Shown here: positions 23,814-31,947 of the stretch, in pieces
Position numbering within the stretch: the stretch's first letter is position 1
How the letters are laid out: the number at the start of each line of letters is the position of its first letter
Assembly: GCF_018917435.1 (NCBI RefSeq)
Contig: NZ_JAHLOQ010000034.1
Span: 1 to 34,950, forward strand
Source of the DNA: Intestinibacter bartlettii
GTDB taxonomy: Bacteria > Bacillota > Clostridia > Peptostreptococcales > Peptostreptococcaceae
Length of the DNA: 34,950 bases
Direction: 5' to 3'
Made by a program: the position numbers and the translations under genes
Notes under the pieces: generated by a model
Seen by the model: the letters and a program-made list of their open reading frames with translations, nothing else
The model's database searches: none
Told to the model about the DNA's origin: nothing

Positions 23814-25304
23814 TTATTTATCAGCTTTAGCAGCTTTTTCTTCCCAGAAAGTAGCTCCTTTTATTCCTAAACTAATAGGATCAAAAGTAATTTCTGTTGT
23901 AGGAACTCCAGATTTTAGTTGGCGTTCATAGTCTTTGAAACATTTCATAACTGTATTAGAAAGTATTAATATAGCTATGATATTTAACCAAGCCATCATA
24001 CCAACACCTATATCACCCATTGTCCAAGCTAAATCAGCAGACTTAACAGCACCAAATGCTATCATTCCTAAGAATACAATTACTAATAAGTATTGAACTA
24101 TTTTAGAACTCTTACCACCAGTAAATTTCTTAACAATGTAAGTTAAGTTAACTTCTGCTATATAATAATAAGCCATTAATGTAGTGAATACAAAGAAGAA
24201 TAATGCAATTGTAACAAATGCACCACCAAATCCAGGAATTAAAGTGTTTATACCAGCTATAGTATATTGAGGACCTATTTGATCTGTTGTGAATTGTTGA
24301 CCAGCGTTATAAACTATTTTTTTAGTACTTTCATTAAAAGTTGTATAACAGTTTGTCATAAGAATCATAAATCCAGTTGCAGAACAAACAAATAATGTAT
24401 CTACATATACTGAGAATGCTTGTACAAATCCTTGAACTGCTGGATGGTTAACTTCAGCAGCTGAAGATGCTTGTGGACCAGTACCTTGACCAGCTTCATT
24501 TGAGTAAACACCACGTTTAACCCCCCAAGCTATAGTAGAACCTATTATACCACCAAATGTAGCATCCATACCGAATGCACCTTTAAATATTTGAGCTAAG
24601 ACAGTAGGTAATTGCCCTATATTAACTATGATGATTATTAATGCCATTAAGATATATAGACCACCCATAAAAGGTACTATAAATTCAGCAGCAGAACCTA
24701 TTCTCTTGATACCACCAAGTACAACTATACCAACTAAAATAACTAATATAATGGCTGTCATAGTTGTACTTAAACCAAAAGAACTATGAACTGCATCTGC
24801 AATAGAGTTTGATTGAACACCTGGCAATAATATACCTATTGCAATTACGGTAACTATTGCAAATATTAATCCATAAGCTTTAGCAAATACTGTTTCTCCA
24901 AATCCTTTTTCTATGTAATATGCAGGACCACCACGGTATTGGCCTTCGTGTTGCTCTTTATAAAGTTGTCCTAGGGTAGATTCTGCAAATGCTGAACCTG
25001 CACCTAAGAATGCTATAGCCCACATCCAGAATAATGCCCCTGGACCACCCCAGGCTATTGCAGTTGCAACACCGGCAATATTACCAGTACCTATACGACC
25101 AGCAAGTGCTGTACAGAAACCTTGGAAAGAAGATATACCTTCTTCAGATTTCTCACCATTAAGAAGTAATTTAACCATAACCTTAATATTTCTAACTTGA
25201 GAGAATTTAGTTCTTAAAGAGAAATAAACTCCTGATAGTAAACATAAGTAAACTAAGTAATTACTCCAAACTATGTCGTTCACTTTATATACTAGACTTT
25301 CCAT
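23814..25304 (-). CDS. Alanine/glycine:cation symporter (AgcS family)
   Basis: This Na+- or H+-coupled carrier takes up alanine or glycine and belongs to the AgcS (DAACS) family with B. subtilis AlsT. It has about 10-11 membrane segments. Family signatures are FQGFCTALAGRIGTGNIAGVATAIAWGGPGALFWMW near residue 60, YRGGPAYYIEKGF and GVKRGVYSNEAGQGTGPQASSAAEV. The 496 residues are a little longer than usual owing to a C-terminal tail after the last segment. The ATG follows AGGAGGGGTTTT. It is monocistronic. I see no glycine riboswitch in front of it. Confidence 0.93.
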   Translation of the reverse strand: MESLVYKVNDIVWSNYLVYLCLLSGVYFSLRTKFSQVRNIKVMVKLLLNGEKSEEGISSFQGFCTALAGRIGTGNIAGVATAIAWGGPGALFWMWAIAFLGAGSAFAESTLGQLYKEQHEGQYRGGPAYYIEKGFGETVFAKAYGLIFAIVTVIAIGILLPGVQSNSIADAVHSSFGLSTTMTAIILVILVGIVVLGGIKRIGSAAEFIVPFMGGLYILMALIIIIVNIGQLPTVLAQIFKGAFGMDATFGGIIGSTIAWGVKRGVYSNEAGQGTGPQASSAAEVNHPAVQGFVQAFSVYVDTLFVCSATGFMILMTNCYTTFNESTKKIVYNAGQQFTTDQIGPQYTIAGINTLIPGFGGAFVTIALFFFVFTTLMAYYYIAEVNLTYIVKKFTGGKSSKIVQYLLVIVFLGMIAFGAVKSADLAWTMGDIGVGMMAWLNIIAILILSNTVMKCFKDYERQLKSGVPTTEITFDPISLGIKGATFWEEKAAKADK

Positions 25305-25939
25305 AAAACCCCTCCTAAATACAAAATTAGAAAAAACATAAATAAGAAAACTAACATTTGAAAACTAAAAAAAATTAATACCTTATAATATACCTAAATT
25401 TAAAATACATAAGAAGAGTAATAAAGGGTTGCATTATTTTAAATAGAGAATAAAATAAAAATACATTTTTTTAATCAACTTATATATTTTTAAAAATAAA
25501 ATTAGTTTTTAAATGATAAGTTAACTTAAAAAAAATAATATACCTATAAATATAGTAGCTAAAAAATTATTGAATGTCTTTATATAAAAAAAATTTTATG
25601 GAAAAAAATATTAATATTTAAAAAATTAAGAAAAAGGGAAAAATTTAGAAAAATGCAGAATTATGATTTAAAAATATCATATTATCTATATTAGATATAT
25701 AAATTCTATCATTTTTGCAAGCTATCTATAGTAGAAAAACACAAAAATTAATTAAAATAGATAATAAAATAATAACATAATTTATAAATGTAAAAATAGA
25801 GAAAATAGGTATAAAAAAATAAAATTATATAAATTATAACAATATTATTTATTGGGAGGGTAGATTCTTATATAAAATAAATAAAAAAGACATAACATAA
25901 AAGTTATGCCTTTTTATTATTCAATATTTATTATTAAAA
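25305..25939. other. 635-base AT-rich gap without a gene
   Basis: It lies between the symporter gene and the ferredoxin gene, both on the - strand. The sequence is extremely A/T rich and stop-rich in all frames. A -10-like TATAAT/TATATT cluster read on the - strand near 25382-25395 could belong to the symporter promoter, but no -35 is clear. A GGGAGGG at 25855-25861 looks like a ribosome site but has no start codon at a workable distance. The ferredoxin terminator occupies 25884-25915. Confidence 0.6.
25884..25915 (-). terminator. Terminator of the ferredoxin gene
   Basis: AAAAAG + CATAAC (25884-25896) pairs with GTTATG + CTTTTT (25903-25915), with one A-C mismatch. On the - strand the stem is followed by TTTATTTATTTT-like sequence. 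Confidence 0.8.
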
Positions 25940-26326
25940 TTATTCAGCTTCAACAACTTCTAGTATACCCATTGGACATGCTTTTGCACATTTTCCGCAA
26001 GCGATACATTTACTAGGAGTTTCTTTACTATCGTCTTTAACTATTATTCCTTTTGGACAGGCATCAACACAAGTTAAGCAACCTGTACATTTTTTCTTGT
26101 CAATTACATAAACCCCTTTAGCATTTTGACTAATAGCTTCTTCTGGACATTTTTTAGCACATACACCACATTGATTACATGCTTGTACAGCTATAGCCCC
26201 TTTTTTACTAGTTATGTCTATGCATGGTAAACCTTGTTTTTTGTAGAAAGCCATAGAGCATTCTAATTCACAAGTAAGACATGCTTGACATTTTGTTTTG
26301 TCTGTAACAACTAATTTTTTCTTCAT
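25940..26326 (-). CDS. Four-cluster 4Fe-4S ferredoxin-like protein (HycB/CooF type)
   Basis: This electron-transfer protein has sixteen cysteines in four CxxCxxCxxxC motifs: CQACLTCELECS, CNQCGVCAKKCP, CTGCLTCVDACP and CIACGKCAKACP. That would fit up to four [4Fe-4S] clusters in two bacterial-ferredoxin modules. The first motif, with Glu and Ser around its last Cys, resembles HycB/CooF-type subunits that serve hydrogenases, CO dehydrogenase or aldehyde oxidoreductases. The start is the ATG complementary to 26324-26326, 9 bases after GGGGGG; an in-frame TTG at 26332 is too close. The length is 128 residues. No partner oxidoreductase is adjacent, so its redox partner is unknown. Confidence 0.88.
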   Translation of the reverse strand: MKKKLVVTDKTKCQACLTCELECSMAFYKKQGLPCIDITSKKGAIAVQACNQCGVCAKKCPEEAISQNAKGVYVIDKKKCTGCLTCVDACPKGIIVKDDSKETPSKCIACGKCAKACPMGILEVVEAE

Positions 26327-26332
26327 ATTCAA

Positions 26333-26715
26333 AATCCCCCCAATTTAAATTGTAAAAAATTGTTTATATATAAAATAAGTAACCTAACTTTAGTTTAATG
26401 TAAATTTTGGAAAAAATCAACAGATTTACATTAAAATAGGACAATAAATTAACAAAAGTCAAGCTGTAGCATGGTAATTATATTCATTTGATAATGACAC
26501 TCAAATATTGGATTAATTATGCAAAAATATTTAAAATTTACATTAATACATAATAAAAAAGATATAATTTTAGGATAGAGTTTAACTGTGAAATTAGGGA
26601 AATGGCGAAATGGTTAAAAATTATAAATTGTATTATTTAAAGTAAATGATATAATAATAATCTAGTAAGTTAAAAAACAATAAATACATACAACAAATGT
26701 AAATTAGGAGGTAAA
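26333..26715. promoter_or_regulatory. Divergent region with three copies of a 12-bp motif
   Basis: This 383-base gap has no gene. TTTAATGTAAAT at 26394-26405 is mirrored exactly by ATTTACATTAAA at 26424-26435 (18 bases between), and ATTTACATTAAT recurs at 26536-26547. A separate inverted repeat ATTTGA/TCAAAT lies at 26486-26506. TATAAT at 26650-26655 is a possible -10 for the methyltransferase gene, with a poor -35. The repeats look like binding sites for a dimeric regulator, possibly of the ferredoxin gene. Confidence 0.5.
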
Positions 26716-27879
26716 ATGGAAAATTTAATAAATGCTATAGATAAAATAGTAGAAGGACAAGTTTTTAAAATAGTTATAAGTAATAAAAAAAATAAAGATG
26801 AAAAGTATAATAAGATTAATATAAATCTTAAAGAAAGTAAAAATAAAATATATTATCAGGTTGAAAAATATACAGATAAACAAGTTTTTCATGAAAATAT
26901 AGAAATTGAAGATTTAAGAGATTATCTTTTAGATTATATGGAAAATAGTTATAAACAATTAGCTGCTTGGAGTGAAAATAATACTTTTGATTTAAAGATA
27001 TCTAAAAAGGGTAAAGTATTTTTAGGAAAGAAAAATGCTGACAATTCTAACTTAGTAAATAAAGATCACAACAAAAAGAAAAACTATATACTAGAAGAGG
27101 GTATGATAATAGAACCTTTAATAGATTTAGGTGTATTTACTAAAGAAGGAAAAGTAGTAAAATCAAAATATGATAAATATAAACAAATAAATAGATTCGT
27201 AGAAATAATAGATGATGAAATAAAGAAAAATGATTACAAAGAGCTTACTATATTAGATTTTGGATGTGGAAAATCTTATTTAACATTTATACTTTATTAT
27301 TATTTCGTTGAAATTAAAAAGATAAATGTTAAAATGATAGGTCTTGATTTAAAAGAAGATGTAATTGAAAAATGTAATGAAGTTGCAAAACGTTATAAAT
27401 ATGATAATTTACACTTTGAATTAGGTGATATAAATGGATATAAATATAATAATAAAGTAGATATGGTTATAACTTTACATGCATGTGATACAGCAACAGA
27501 TTATGCACTATATAATGCAATAAAATGGAATGCTAAAATGATTTTCTCAGTTCCATGCTGTCAACATGAGTTAAACCATCAAATGAAACCAGAAAGTTTA
27601 AACATACTTACTAAATATGGAATAGTGCAAGAGAGAGTAGCTGCATTGATGACAGATGCAGTTAGAGGAAATTTACTTGAGGCTGTGGGATATAAAACAC
27701 AACTTCTAGAATTTATTGATATATCTCATTCACCAAAAAATATATTAATTAGAGCTAGTAAAGCAAATATTTCAAAACAAAAAGTAGAAAAGTCACTAGA
27801 TGAAGTTAATAAATTGATGCAAGAATTTAACTTTAATCCGACGTTATACAATTTATTAAAAAATGATAACCTTATATAA
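26716..27879 (+). CDS. Class I SAM-dependent methyltransferase, PF13679 (METTL25-like) type
   Basis: The N-terminal ~165 residues are a Lys/Asn-rich domain of unknown role. From about residue 175 a Rossmann methyltransferase begins: motif I LTILDFGCGKSYLTF, motif II MIGLDLKED, an acidic loop FELGDI, then VITLHACDTATDYALYNAI and FSVPCCQHELNHQMKP. The LHACDTATDYAL plus VPCCQHEL pair is typical of Methyltransf_32 proteins. The substrate is unknown; RNA is a guess from related eukaryotic proteins. The length is 387 residues. The ATG follows TTAGGAGG. Confidence 0.82.
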   Translation: MENLINAIDKIVEGQVFKIVISNKKNKDEKYNKININLKESKNKIYYQVEKYTDKQVFHENIEIEDLRDYLLDYMENSYKQLAAWSENNTFDLKISKKGKVFLGKKNADNSNLVNKDHNKKKNYILEEGMIIEPLIDLGVFTKEGKVVKSKYDKYKQINRFVEIIDDEIKKNDYKELTILDFGCGKSYLTFILYYYFVEIKKINVKMIGLDLKEDVIEKCNEVAKRYKYDNLHFELGDINGYKYNNKVDMVITLHACDTATDYALYNAIKWNAKMIFSVPCCQHELNHQMKPESLNILTKYGIVQERVAALMTDAVRGNLLEAVGYKTQLLEFIDISHSPKNILIRASKANISKQKVEKSLDEVNKLMQEFNFNPTLYNLLKNDNLI

Positions 27880-28004
27880 TATAGAAATTATATAAGTAAT
27901 ATATTATAATTTTGTAATAATTTAAGTGTTATAATGAATTGATATACCGTAAAAACTAACCGAAACTAAATAAGTTTAATTCAAAACTTATTGGAAGGGG
28001 GAAC

Positions 28005-29540
28005 ATGATGAAATATCTAAAACTAATATTTAACAGAGTTTTTGTATTTGGTCTTATGATTTTAGTACAAGTCATATATATGTTGCTTATGCTGAATAAA
28101 TTTAGTCATTATTCGCATGTTTGGAGCGTTATATGTATGATACTGAGTATATTAGTAGTTCTTTTTATTGTAAATAAAGAAGACAATCCTGCTTATAAAA
28201 TAGCATGGATTATTCCAATTTTACTATTCCCTGTTTTTGGCGGATTACTTTATCTATTTTTAGGTAATAAGAAACCAACAAGAAAGATGAGAGGAAAAAT
28301 TGAAAAAGAACATGAAAAACATAAATATTTAAGAGTACAGGATGAAAGCATAATGAAAGATATTGAAGAGCAGGATTTAAGAGTAGCCGGCCAAGTAAGA
28401 TATCTATCAAAACATGTAGGATTTCCTATATATAAAAATACAGATGCAGTTTACTACAAAAGTGGAGAAGAAAACTTTAAAGACATAGTAAGAGAACTAA
28501 AAGCTGCAAAACATTATATTTTTATGGAGTACTTTATAATTGATGAAGGTGATATGTGGAATACAATACTAGATATTCTAGAGCAAAAAGCTCAAGAAGG
28601 TCTAGACGTTAGATTGATTTATGATGATATGGGCTGTGTTTCTAACTTACCGTATAAATACGATAGAATATTAGAAGCTAGAGGTATTAAATGTATGGCA
28701 TTTAATCCATTTATTCCTTTTGTATCACTTGCTATGAATAATAGAGACCATAGAAAGATTATGGTTATAGATGGTCATACAGGATTTACAGGAGGAATAA
28801 ATCTTGCAGATGAATATATCAATACTAAAGAGAGATTTGGATATTGGAAAGATACAGGGATAATGCTAAAAGGTGAAGGTGTTTGGAATTTAACTACAAT
28901 GTTTTTATATATGTGGAATTCTTTTAGACCTACTGATGATGACTATGAAAAATTTAGACCTCATGTACATTTAAATAGATTAGTCAAACATGATGGGTAT
29001 ATCCAACCATATGGAGATTCTCCACTAGATGAAGAAGTTGTAGGAGAAAATGTATATTTAAATCTTATAAATAATGCTAAGAAATATATTTACATCTTTA
29101 CACCATATCTTATAATAGATAACGAAATGATGACGGCATTATGTTTAGCATCAAAAAGAGGAATCGACGTTAAAATTGTGACACCAGGTATACCAGACAA
29201 AAAGACAGTATTTAAACTTACAAGATCTTATTATCATCAATTAATTGAAAATGGAGTAGAGATTTATGAGTATACACCAGGATTTTTACATGCAAAAGTA
29301 GTTGTGTGTGATGATGAGGTTGCTACTGTTGGAACTATAAACTTCGACTACAGAAGTTTATATCTTCATTTTGAATGTGGAGTATTTTTATATAAATCAA
29401 AATGTATTCAAGATATAAAACAAGATGCATTAGATACAATTGCAAAGAGTCAAAAAATAGAAAATACAAATGTATTTACAAGTGGAAAAATAGATATACT
29501 ATTCAGAGCAGTATTAAGAGTATTTGCACCACTTTTATAA
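28005..29540 (+). CDS. cls: Cardiolipin synthase (phospholipase D family)
   Basis: This membrane enzyme joins two phosphatidylglycerols to cardiolipin and glycerol. Two N-terminal membrane segments (about residues 7-30 and 36-60, plus the hydrophobic WIIPILLFPVFGGLLYLFLG) are followed by two PLD domains with HKD motifs: HRKIMVIDGHTGFTGGINLADEY and HAKVVVCDDEVATVGTINFDYRSL. The 511 residues match clostridial ClsA-type enzymes. ATG at 28005 or 28008 are both possible after GGAAGGGGGAAC. A strong terminator follows. Confidence 0.93.
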   Translation: MMKYLKLIFNRVFVFGLMILVQVIYMLLMLNKFSHYSHVWSVICMILSILVVLFIVNKEDNPAYKIAWIIPILLFPVFGGLLYLFLGNKKPTRKMRGKIEKEHEKHKYLRVQDESIMKDIEEQDLRVAGQVRYLSKHVGFPIYKNTDAVYYKSGEENFKDIVRELKAAKHYIFMEYFIIDEGDMWNTILDILEQKAQEGLDVRLIYDDMGCVSNLPYKYDRILEARGIKCMAFNPFIPFVSLAMNNRDHRKIMVIDGHTGFTGGINLADEYINTKERFGYWKDTGIMLKGEGVWNLTTMFLYMWNSFRPTDDDYEKFRPHVHLNRLVKHDGYIQPYGDSPLDEEVVGENVYLNLINNAKKYIYIFTPYLIIDNEMMTALCLASKRGIDVKIVTPGIPDKKTVFKLTRSYYHQLIENGVEIYEYTPGFLHAKVVVCDDEVATVGTINFDYRSLYLHFECGVFLYKSKCIQDIKQDALDTIAKSQKIENTNVFTSGKIDILFRAVLRVFAPLL

Positions 29541-29547
29541 TAATTAT

Positions 29548-29590
29548 AAAAAAATCACCATCACAAGAATATTGAGATGGTGATTTTTTT
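29548..29590 (+). terminator. Terminator after cls
   Basis: AAAAAAATCACCATC (29548-29562) pairs perfectly with GATGGTGATTTTTTT (29576-29590), a 15-bp stem ending in seven T. Confidence 0.92.
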
Positions 29591-29713
29591 AATTTGGATA
29601 TTTGAACTAAAAAATAATTATAAATAAAAATAGCATGATATTATGAAAATATAATAAAAAAGGTGTTATTATTTTTATATATTATAAAAATATAAAAAAA
29701 GGGAGGGGTATAG

Positions 29714-30214
29714 TTGATAAGAAAAGCAAATTTAAATGATGTGGATGCAATAATGGATATAATAAAACAAATAATTGTAGAAATGAAAGATAGCAATAAT
29801 ACTCAATGGGATGAAAGTTATCCAAAAGCTGAGAATTTTGAGCAAGATATAAACGAAGGATGTCTATATGTAGATGAATTTGAGGGGGATTTAGTAGGAT
29901 TTATCTGCATAAATGATTTTCAGCCAGAAGAGTATAAAAAAATGAACTGGATAAGTGACGAAGAGGCATTAGTTATACATAGAATGGGCGTAAATCCTAA
30001 ATATAGAGGTAAAGGTAAAGCAAAAAATCTAATAAGATATGCAGAAAACTTAGCCATGGATAATGGAATAATGTATTTAAAAACAGATACAAATTCAATG
30101 AATATAAAAATGTATAATTTATTTAAAAAATGTGGATTTAGATTTGCAGGTCAAATGGAATTTATGGGTAAACCGGATGTATTCTATTGCTATGATTTAA
30201 AATTAGATATTTAA
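29714..30214 (+). CDS. GNAT-family acyltransferase
   Basis: This Gcn5-related N-acetyltransferase has 166 residues. The acetyl-CoA pyrophosphate loop is in HRMGVNPKYRGKGKAKNLIRYAE (motif A, R-G-x-G-K), preceded by the beta strand LVGFICINDF and followed by YNLFKKCGFRFAG (motif B). The start codon is TTG at 29714, 5 bases after GGGAGGGG; no ATG lies near the N-terminus. Most such proteins acetylate small molecules or proteins and the substrate cannot be read. The Nif11-type peptide gene begins 22 bases later with no terminator between, so the two are likely co-transcribed, which raises the chance that the peptide is its substrate. Confidence 0.85.
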   Translation: MIRKANLNDVDAIMDIIKQIIVEMKDSNNTQWDESYPKAENFEQDINEGCLYVDEFEGDLVGFICINDFQPEEYKKMNWISDEEALVIHRMGVNPKYRGKGKAKNLIRYAENLAMDNGIMYLKTDTNSMNIKMYNLFKKCGFRFAGQMEFMGKPDVFYCYDLKLDI

Positions 30215-30236
30215 AACTTATAAAGGGGTGATATGT

Positions 30237-30506
30237 ATGAATGAAAAATTAGTTAAAATATTAAATGAGGCTAGACATAATCCTGATTTAAAACAAAAAC
30301 TTATAGATACGAAATCTGCAAAAGACCCAATGCAATCATTTTGTGAGGTTGCAACTGAAGCTGGATATCCAATGACAGTAGGTGAATTATTTCAAATAGG
30401 AGAAGAATATGCAGCAAATCTACTAAAGAGTTGTAACGGAGGTGCTGTTTATCCAATCGAAGACTGGGGAGATTGGTATGAAGATTTTTTTGCCGCTTTA
30501 AAATAA
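30237..30506 (+). CDS. Nif11-type peptide, possible RiPP precursor
   Basis: This 89-residue protein has a Nif11-like N-terminal helix region: ILNEARHNPDLKQKLIDTKSAKDP, then FCEVATEAGYPMTVGELFQIGEEYA. This is the pattern of Nif11-derived leader peptides of ribosomal natural products (known family PF07862). After SCNGG, a leader-cleavage-like double glycine, a 20-residue tail rich in Trp, Tyr, Phe and acidic residues follows (AVYPIEDWGDWYEDFF plus AALK). The start is ATG 30237 after AAAGGGGTGAT; an in-frame GTG at 30228 overlaps that site. The only possible modifying enzyme in the window is the GNAT upstream; no cyclase, radical SAM enzyme or exporting protease is next to it. It could also be a non-RiPP Nif11 protein. 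Confidence 0.7.
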   Translation: MNEKLVKILNEARHNPDLKQKLIDTKSAKDPMQSFCEVATEAGYPMTVGELFQIGEEYAANLLKSCNGGAVYPIEDWGDWYEDFFAALK

Positions 30507-30515
30507 TTTATATCG

Positions 30516-30550
30516 CTAATAAACCACCTGTTTTATGGGTGGTTTATTAG
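30516..30550. terminator. Hairpin after the Nif11-type gene
   Basis: CTAATAAACCACC (30516-30528) pairs perfectly with GGTGGTTTATTAG (30538-30550). The U run is weak in either direction, but the 13-bp stem sits between two converging genes and probably ends both. Confidence 0.75.
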
Positions 30551-30561
30551 AATAAATAACC

Positions 30562-30927
30562 TTAATAAGGAAGTTGTATACGACCTTTTTTTATTAATTC
30601 TCTTAAATATTTTGCCTCCTCATATGCATAACAATTTGGCTCTTCATCTGATTCAAATAATATAACCATATTTAGTGCATCTAAAACTTTTTTAGCACGA
30701 ATAATTTTGTATAGGCTATCAACTTTTTGTTTGATTTCATCTATCGAATTATTCATAAGATATGGTTCACTTGATTTTAAATATGATGCAAATTCAAGTT
30801 TAAAATCTTCATTGGAAAGTTTATCAAAGTTATTTATAAAACTTTCTATATATAGTCCAACAAACCAAGAATTTGCATTGTTAAAATGCTCTTTTAATTG
30901 TTCATCTGATAATTGTATAAAGTCCAT
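30562..30927 (-). CDS. Uncharacterised small acidic protein
   Basis: I do not recognise this protein. It is 121 residues, mostly helical by composition, acidic, with no membrane segment or signal. It begins MDFIQLSDEQLKEHFNN after GGGAGGATATT. A stretch ALNMVILFESDEEPNCYAYEEAKYL lies near the end. It converges on the Nif11-type gene and is divergent from the racemase gene. An overlapping + strand frame (30707-30946) is an antisense shadow. Confidence 0.65.
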   Translation of the reverse strand: MDFIQLSDEQLKEHFNNANSWFVGLYIESFINNFDKLSNEDFKLEFASYLKSSEPYLMNNSIDEIKQKVDSLYKIIRAKKVLDALNMVILFESDEEPNCYAYEEAKYLRELIKKGRIQLPY

Positions 30928-30986
30928 AATATCCTCCCAAAATTAAAATGTGACATAAATATATTATAGTGGTAAAATTATACATT

Positions 30987-30995
30987 TGGTATAAT
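30987..30995 (+). promoter_or_regulatory. Extended -10 promoter of the racemase gene
   Basis: TGGTATAAT gives a TGn extended -10 with a perfect TATAAT at 30990-30995, about 60 bases before ATG. There is no clear -35, as is usual for extended -10 promoters. Confidence 0.55.
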
Positions 30996-31055
30996 GAATA
31001 TAAGTTTTAGAAAATTTACTTTGGACAGAATATTTAATATAAAGGGGTATATATT

Positions 31056-31856
31056 ATGTATGGAAAAAATAAATACAATATAGTAATAGCAGATCCAGCT
31101 AAGAATATAACAGTTTTTGTTTTAGACAATATAGAAAGAAAGTTATATAAAGACGTAGCTAGAGAAATTTTAGAAAATACCGATTATAATGCTGAGCAAG
31201 TGGGATTTGTAAAACAACCTATTATGGATGGTGATATTAGGCTTGAGATGATGGGTGGAGAATTTTGTGGAAATGCATCTAGAAGTATAGGAATGTTATT
31301 TGCTCGTGAAAATGGAATACAAAAAGGAAACGTACTTGTTGAAATAACAGGAAGTGATAAAGCTTTAAATGCAAAAGTTGATTTAAATAAAGAAACATCT
31401 GAAATAGATATGCCTATACCAAAACGAATTGAAAGTATTCGTGTGGATGGTTTAGGTGAGTTTCCTATAGTAATAATAGAAGGTATAAATCACATAATAG
31501 TAGAGCAACTTGATGCAACACAAGAAAATTTCGAGAAGTTTAAAACTGCAGTATATAATAAATATGATGTAGAGGCATTTGGTGTTATGTTCTTAGACAA
31601 AGAAAGTAGATATATCACACCAGTTGTATATGTAAAAAATACTGATACAACATTTTTTGAGAGTAGTTGTGGAAGTGGAACATTAGCTACAGTTACATAT
31701 TTAGGACAACACTTAAAAGATGGTAGTAAAAAATACAGTATAAGTCAACCTGGTGGAACAATAGAGTCTGAAATAATAAAAGAAAATGGACAAATTAAAA
31801 AAATAACTATAGGGGGAGTTGTAAAATTAAGTCCAAAAATTAAAATAGAATTATAA
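31056..31856 (+). CDS. DapF-fold amino-acid racemase/epimerase of unknown substrate
   Basis: This PLP-independent two-cysteine racemase has both active-site loops: MMGGEFCGNASRSIG (first Cys) and FFESSCGSGTLA (second Cys), as in diaminopimelate epimerase. The N-terminal GLGNDF-type motif of true DapF is missing (it reads NKYNIVIADPAKNITVFVLD), and the 266 residues diverge elsewhere. The relatives that lack this motif include histidine racemases such as CntK, so a non-DAP substrate is likely, but the exact one is not known. No dap or metallophore genes are adjacent. The ATG follows AAAGGGGTATATATT. Confidence 0.78.
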   Translation: MYGKNKYNIVIADPAKNITVFVLDNIERKLYKDVAREILENTDYNAEQVGFVKQPIMDGDIRLEMMGGEFCGNASRSIGMLFARENGIQKGNVLVEITGSDKALNAKVDLNKETSEIDMPIPKRIESIRVDGLGEFPIVIIEGINHIIVEQLDATQENFEKFKTAVYNKYDVEAFGVMFLDKESRYITPVVYVKNTDTTFFESSCGSGTLATVTYLGQHLKDGSKKYSISQPGGTIESEIIKENGQIKKITIGGVVKLSPKIKIEL

Positions 31857-31947
31857 ACCAAAAATGCATTACTGCATATAATAAAAATATTATGATATAC
31901 TTAAAATAAAATAGTATATAAACTAATTAATTTAAGGAGGGTAACAA

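Noticed and set aside
25305-25860. Glycine riboswitch upstream of the alanine/glycine symporter
   Set aside because: The region is almost pure A/T and shows no conserved GGAGAGA-type core or paired aptamer.
25855-25880. Small gene after GGGAGGG at 25855
   Set aside because: No ATG, GTG or TTG lies at a suitable distance, and the frames close at once.
26486-26506. Fur-box-like GATAATGA sequence within ATTTGA-N9-TCAAAT
   Set aside because: Only the left half resembles a Fur site, and neither flanking gene is clearly iron-regulated.
30707-30946. 79-codon + strand frame opposite the small protein at 30562-30927
   Set aside because: It lies antisense to a frame with a good ribosome site (GGGAGGATATT) and has none itself.
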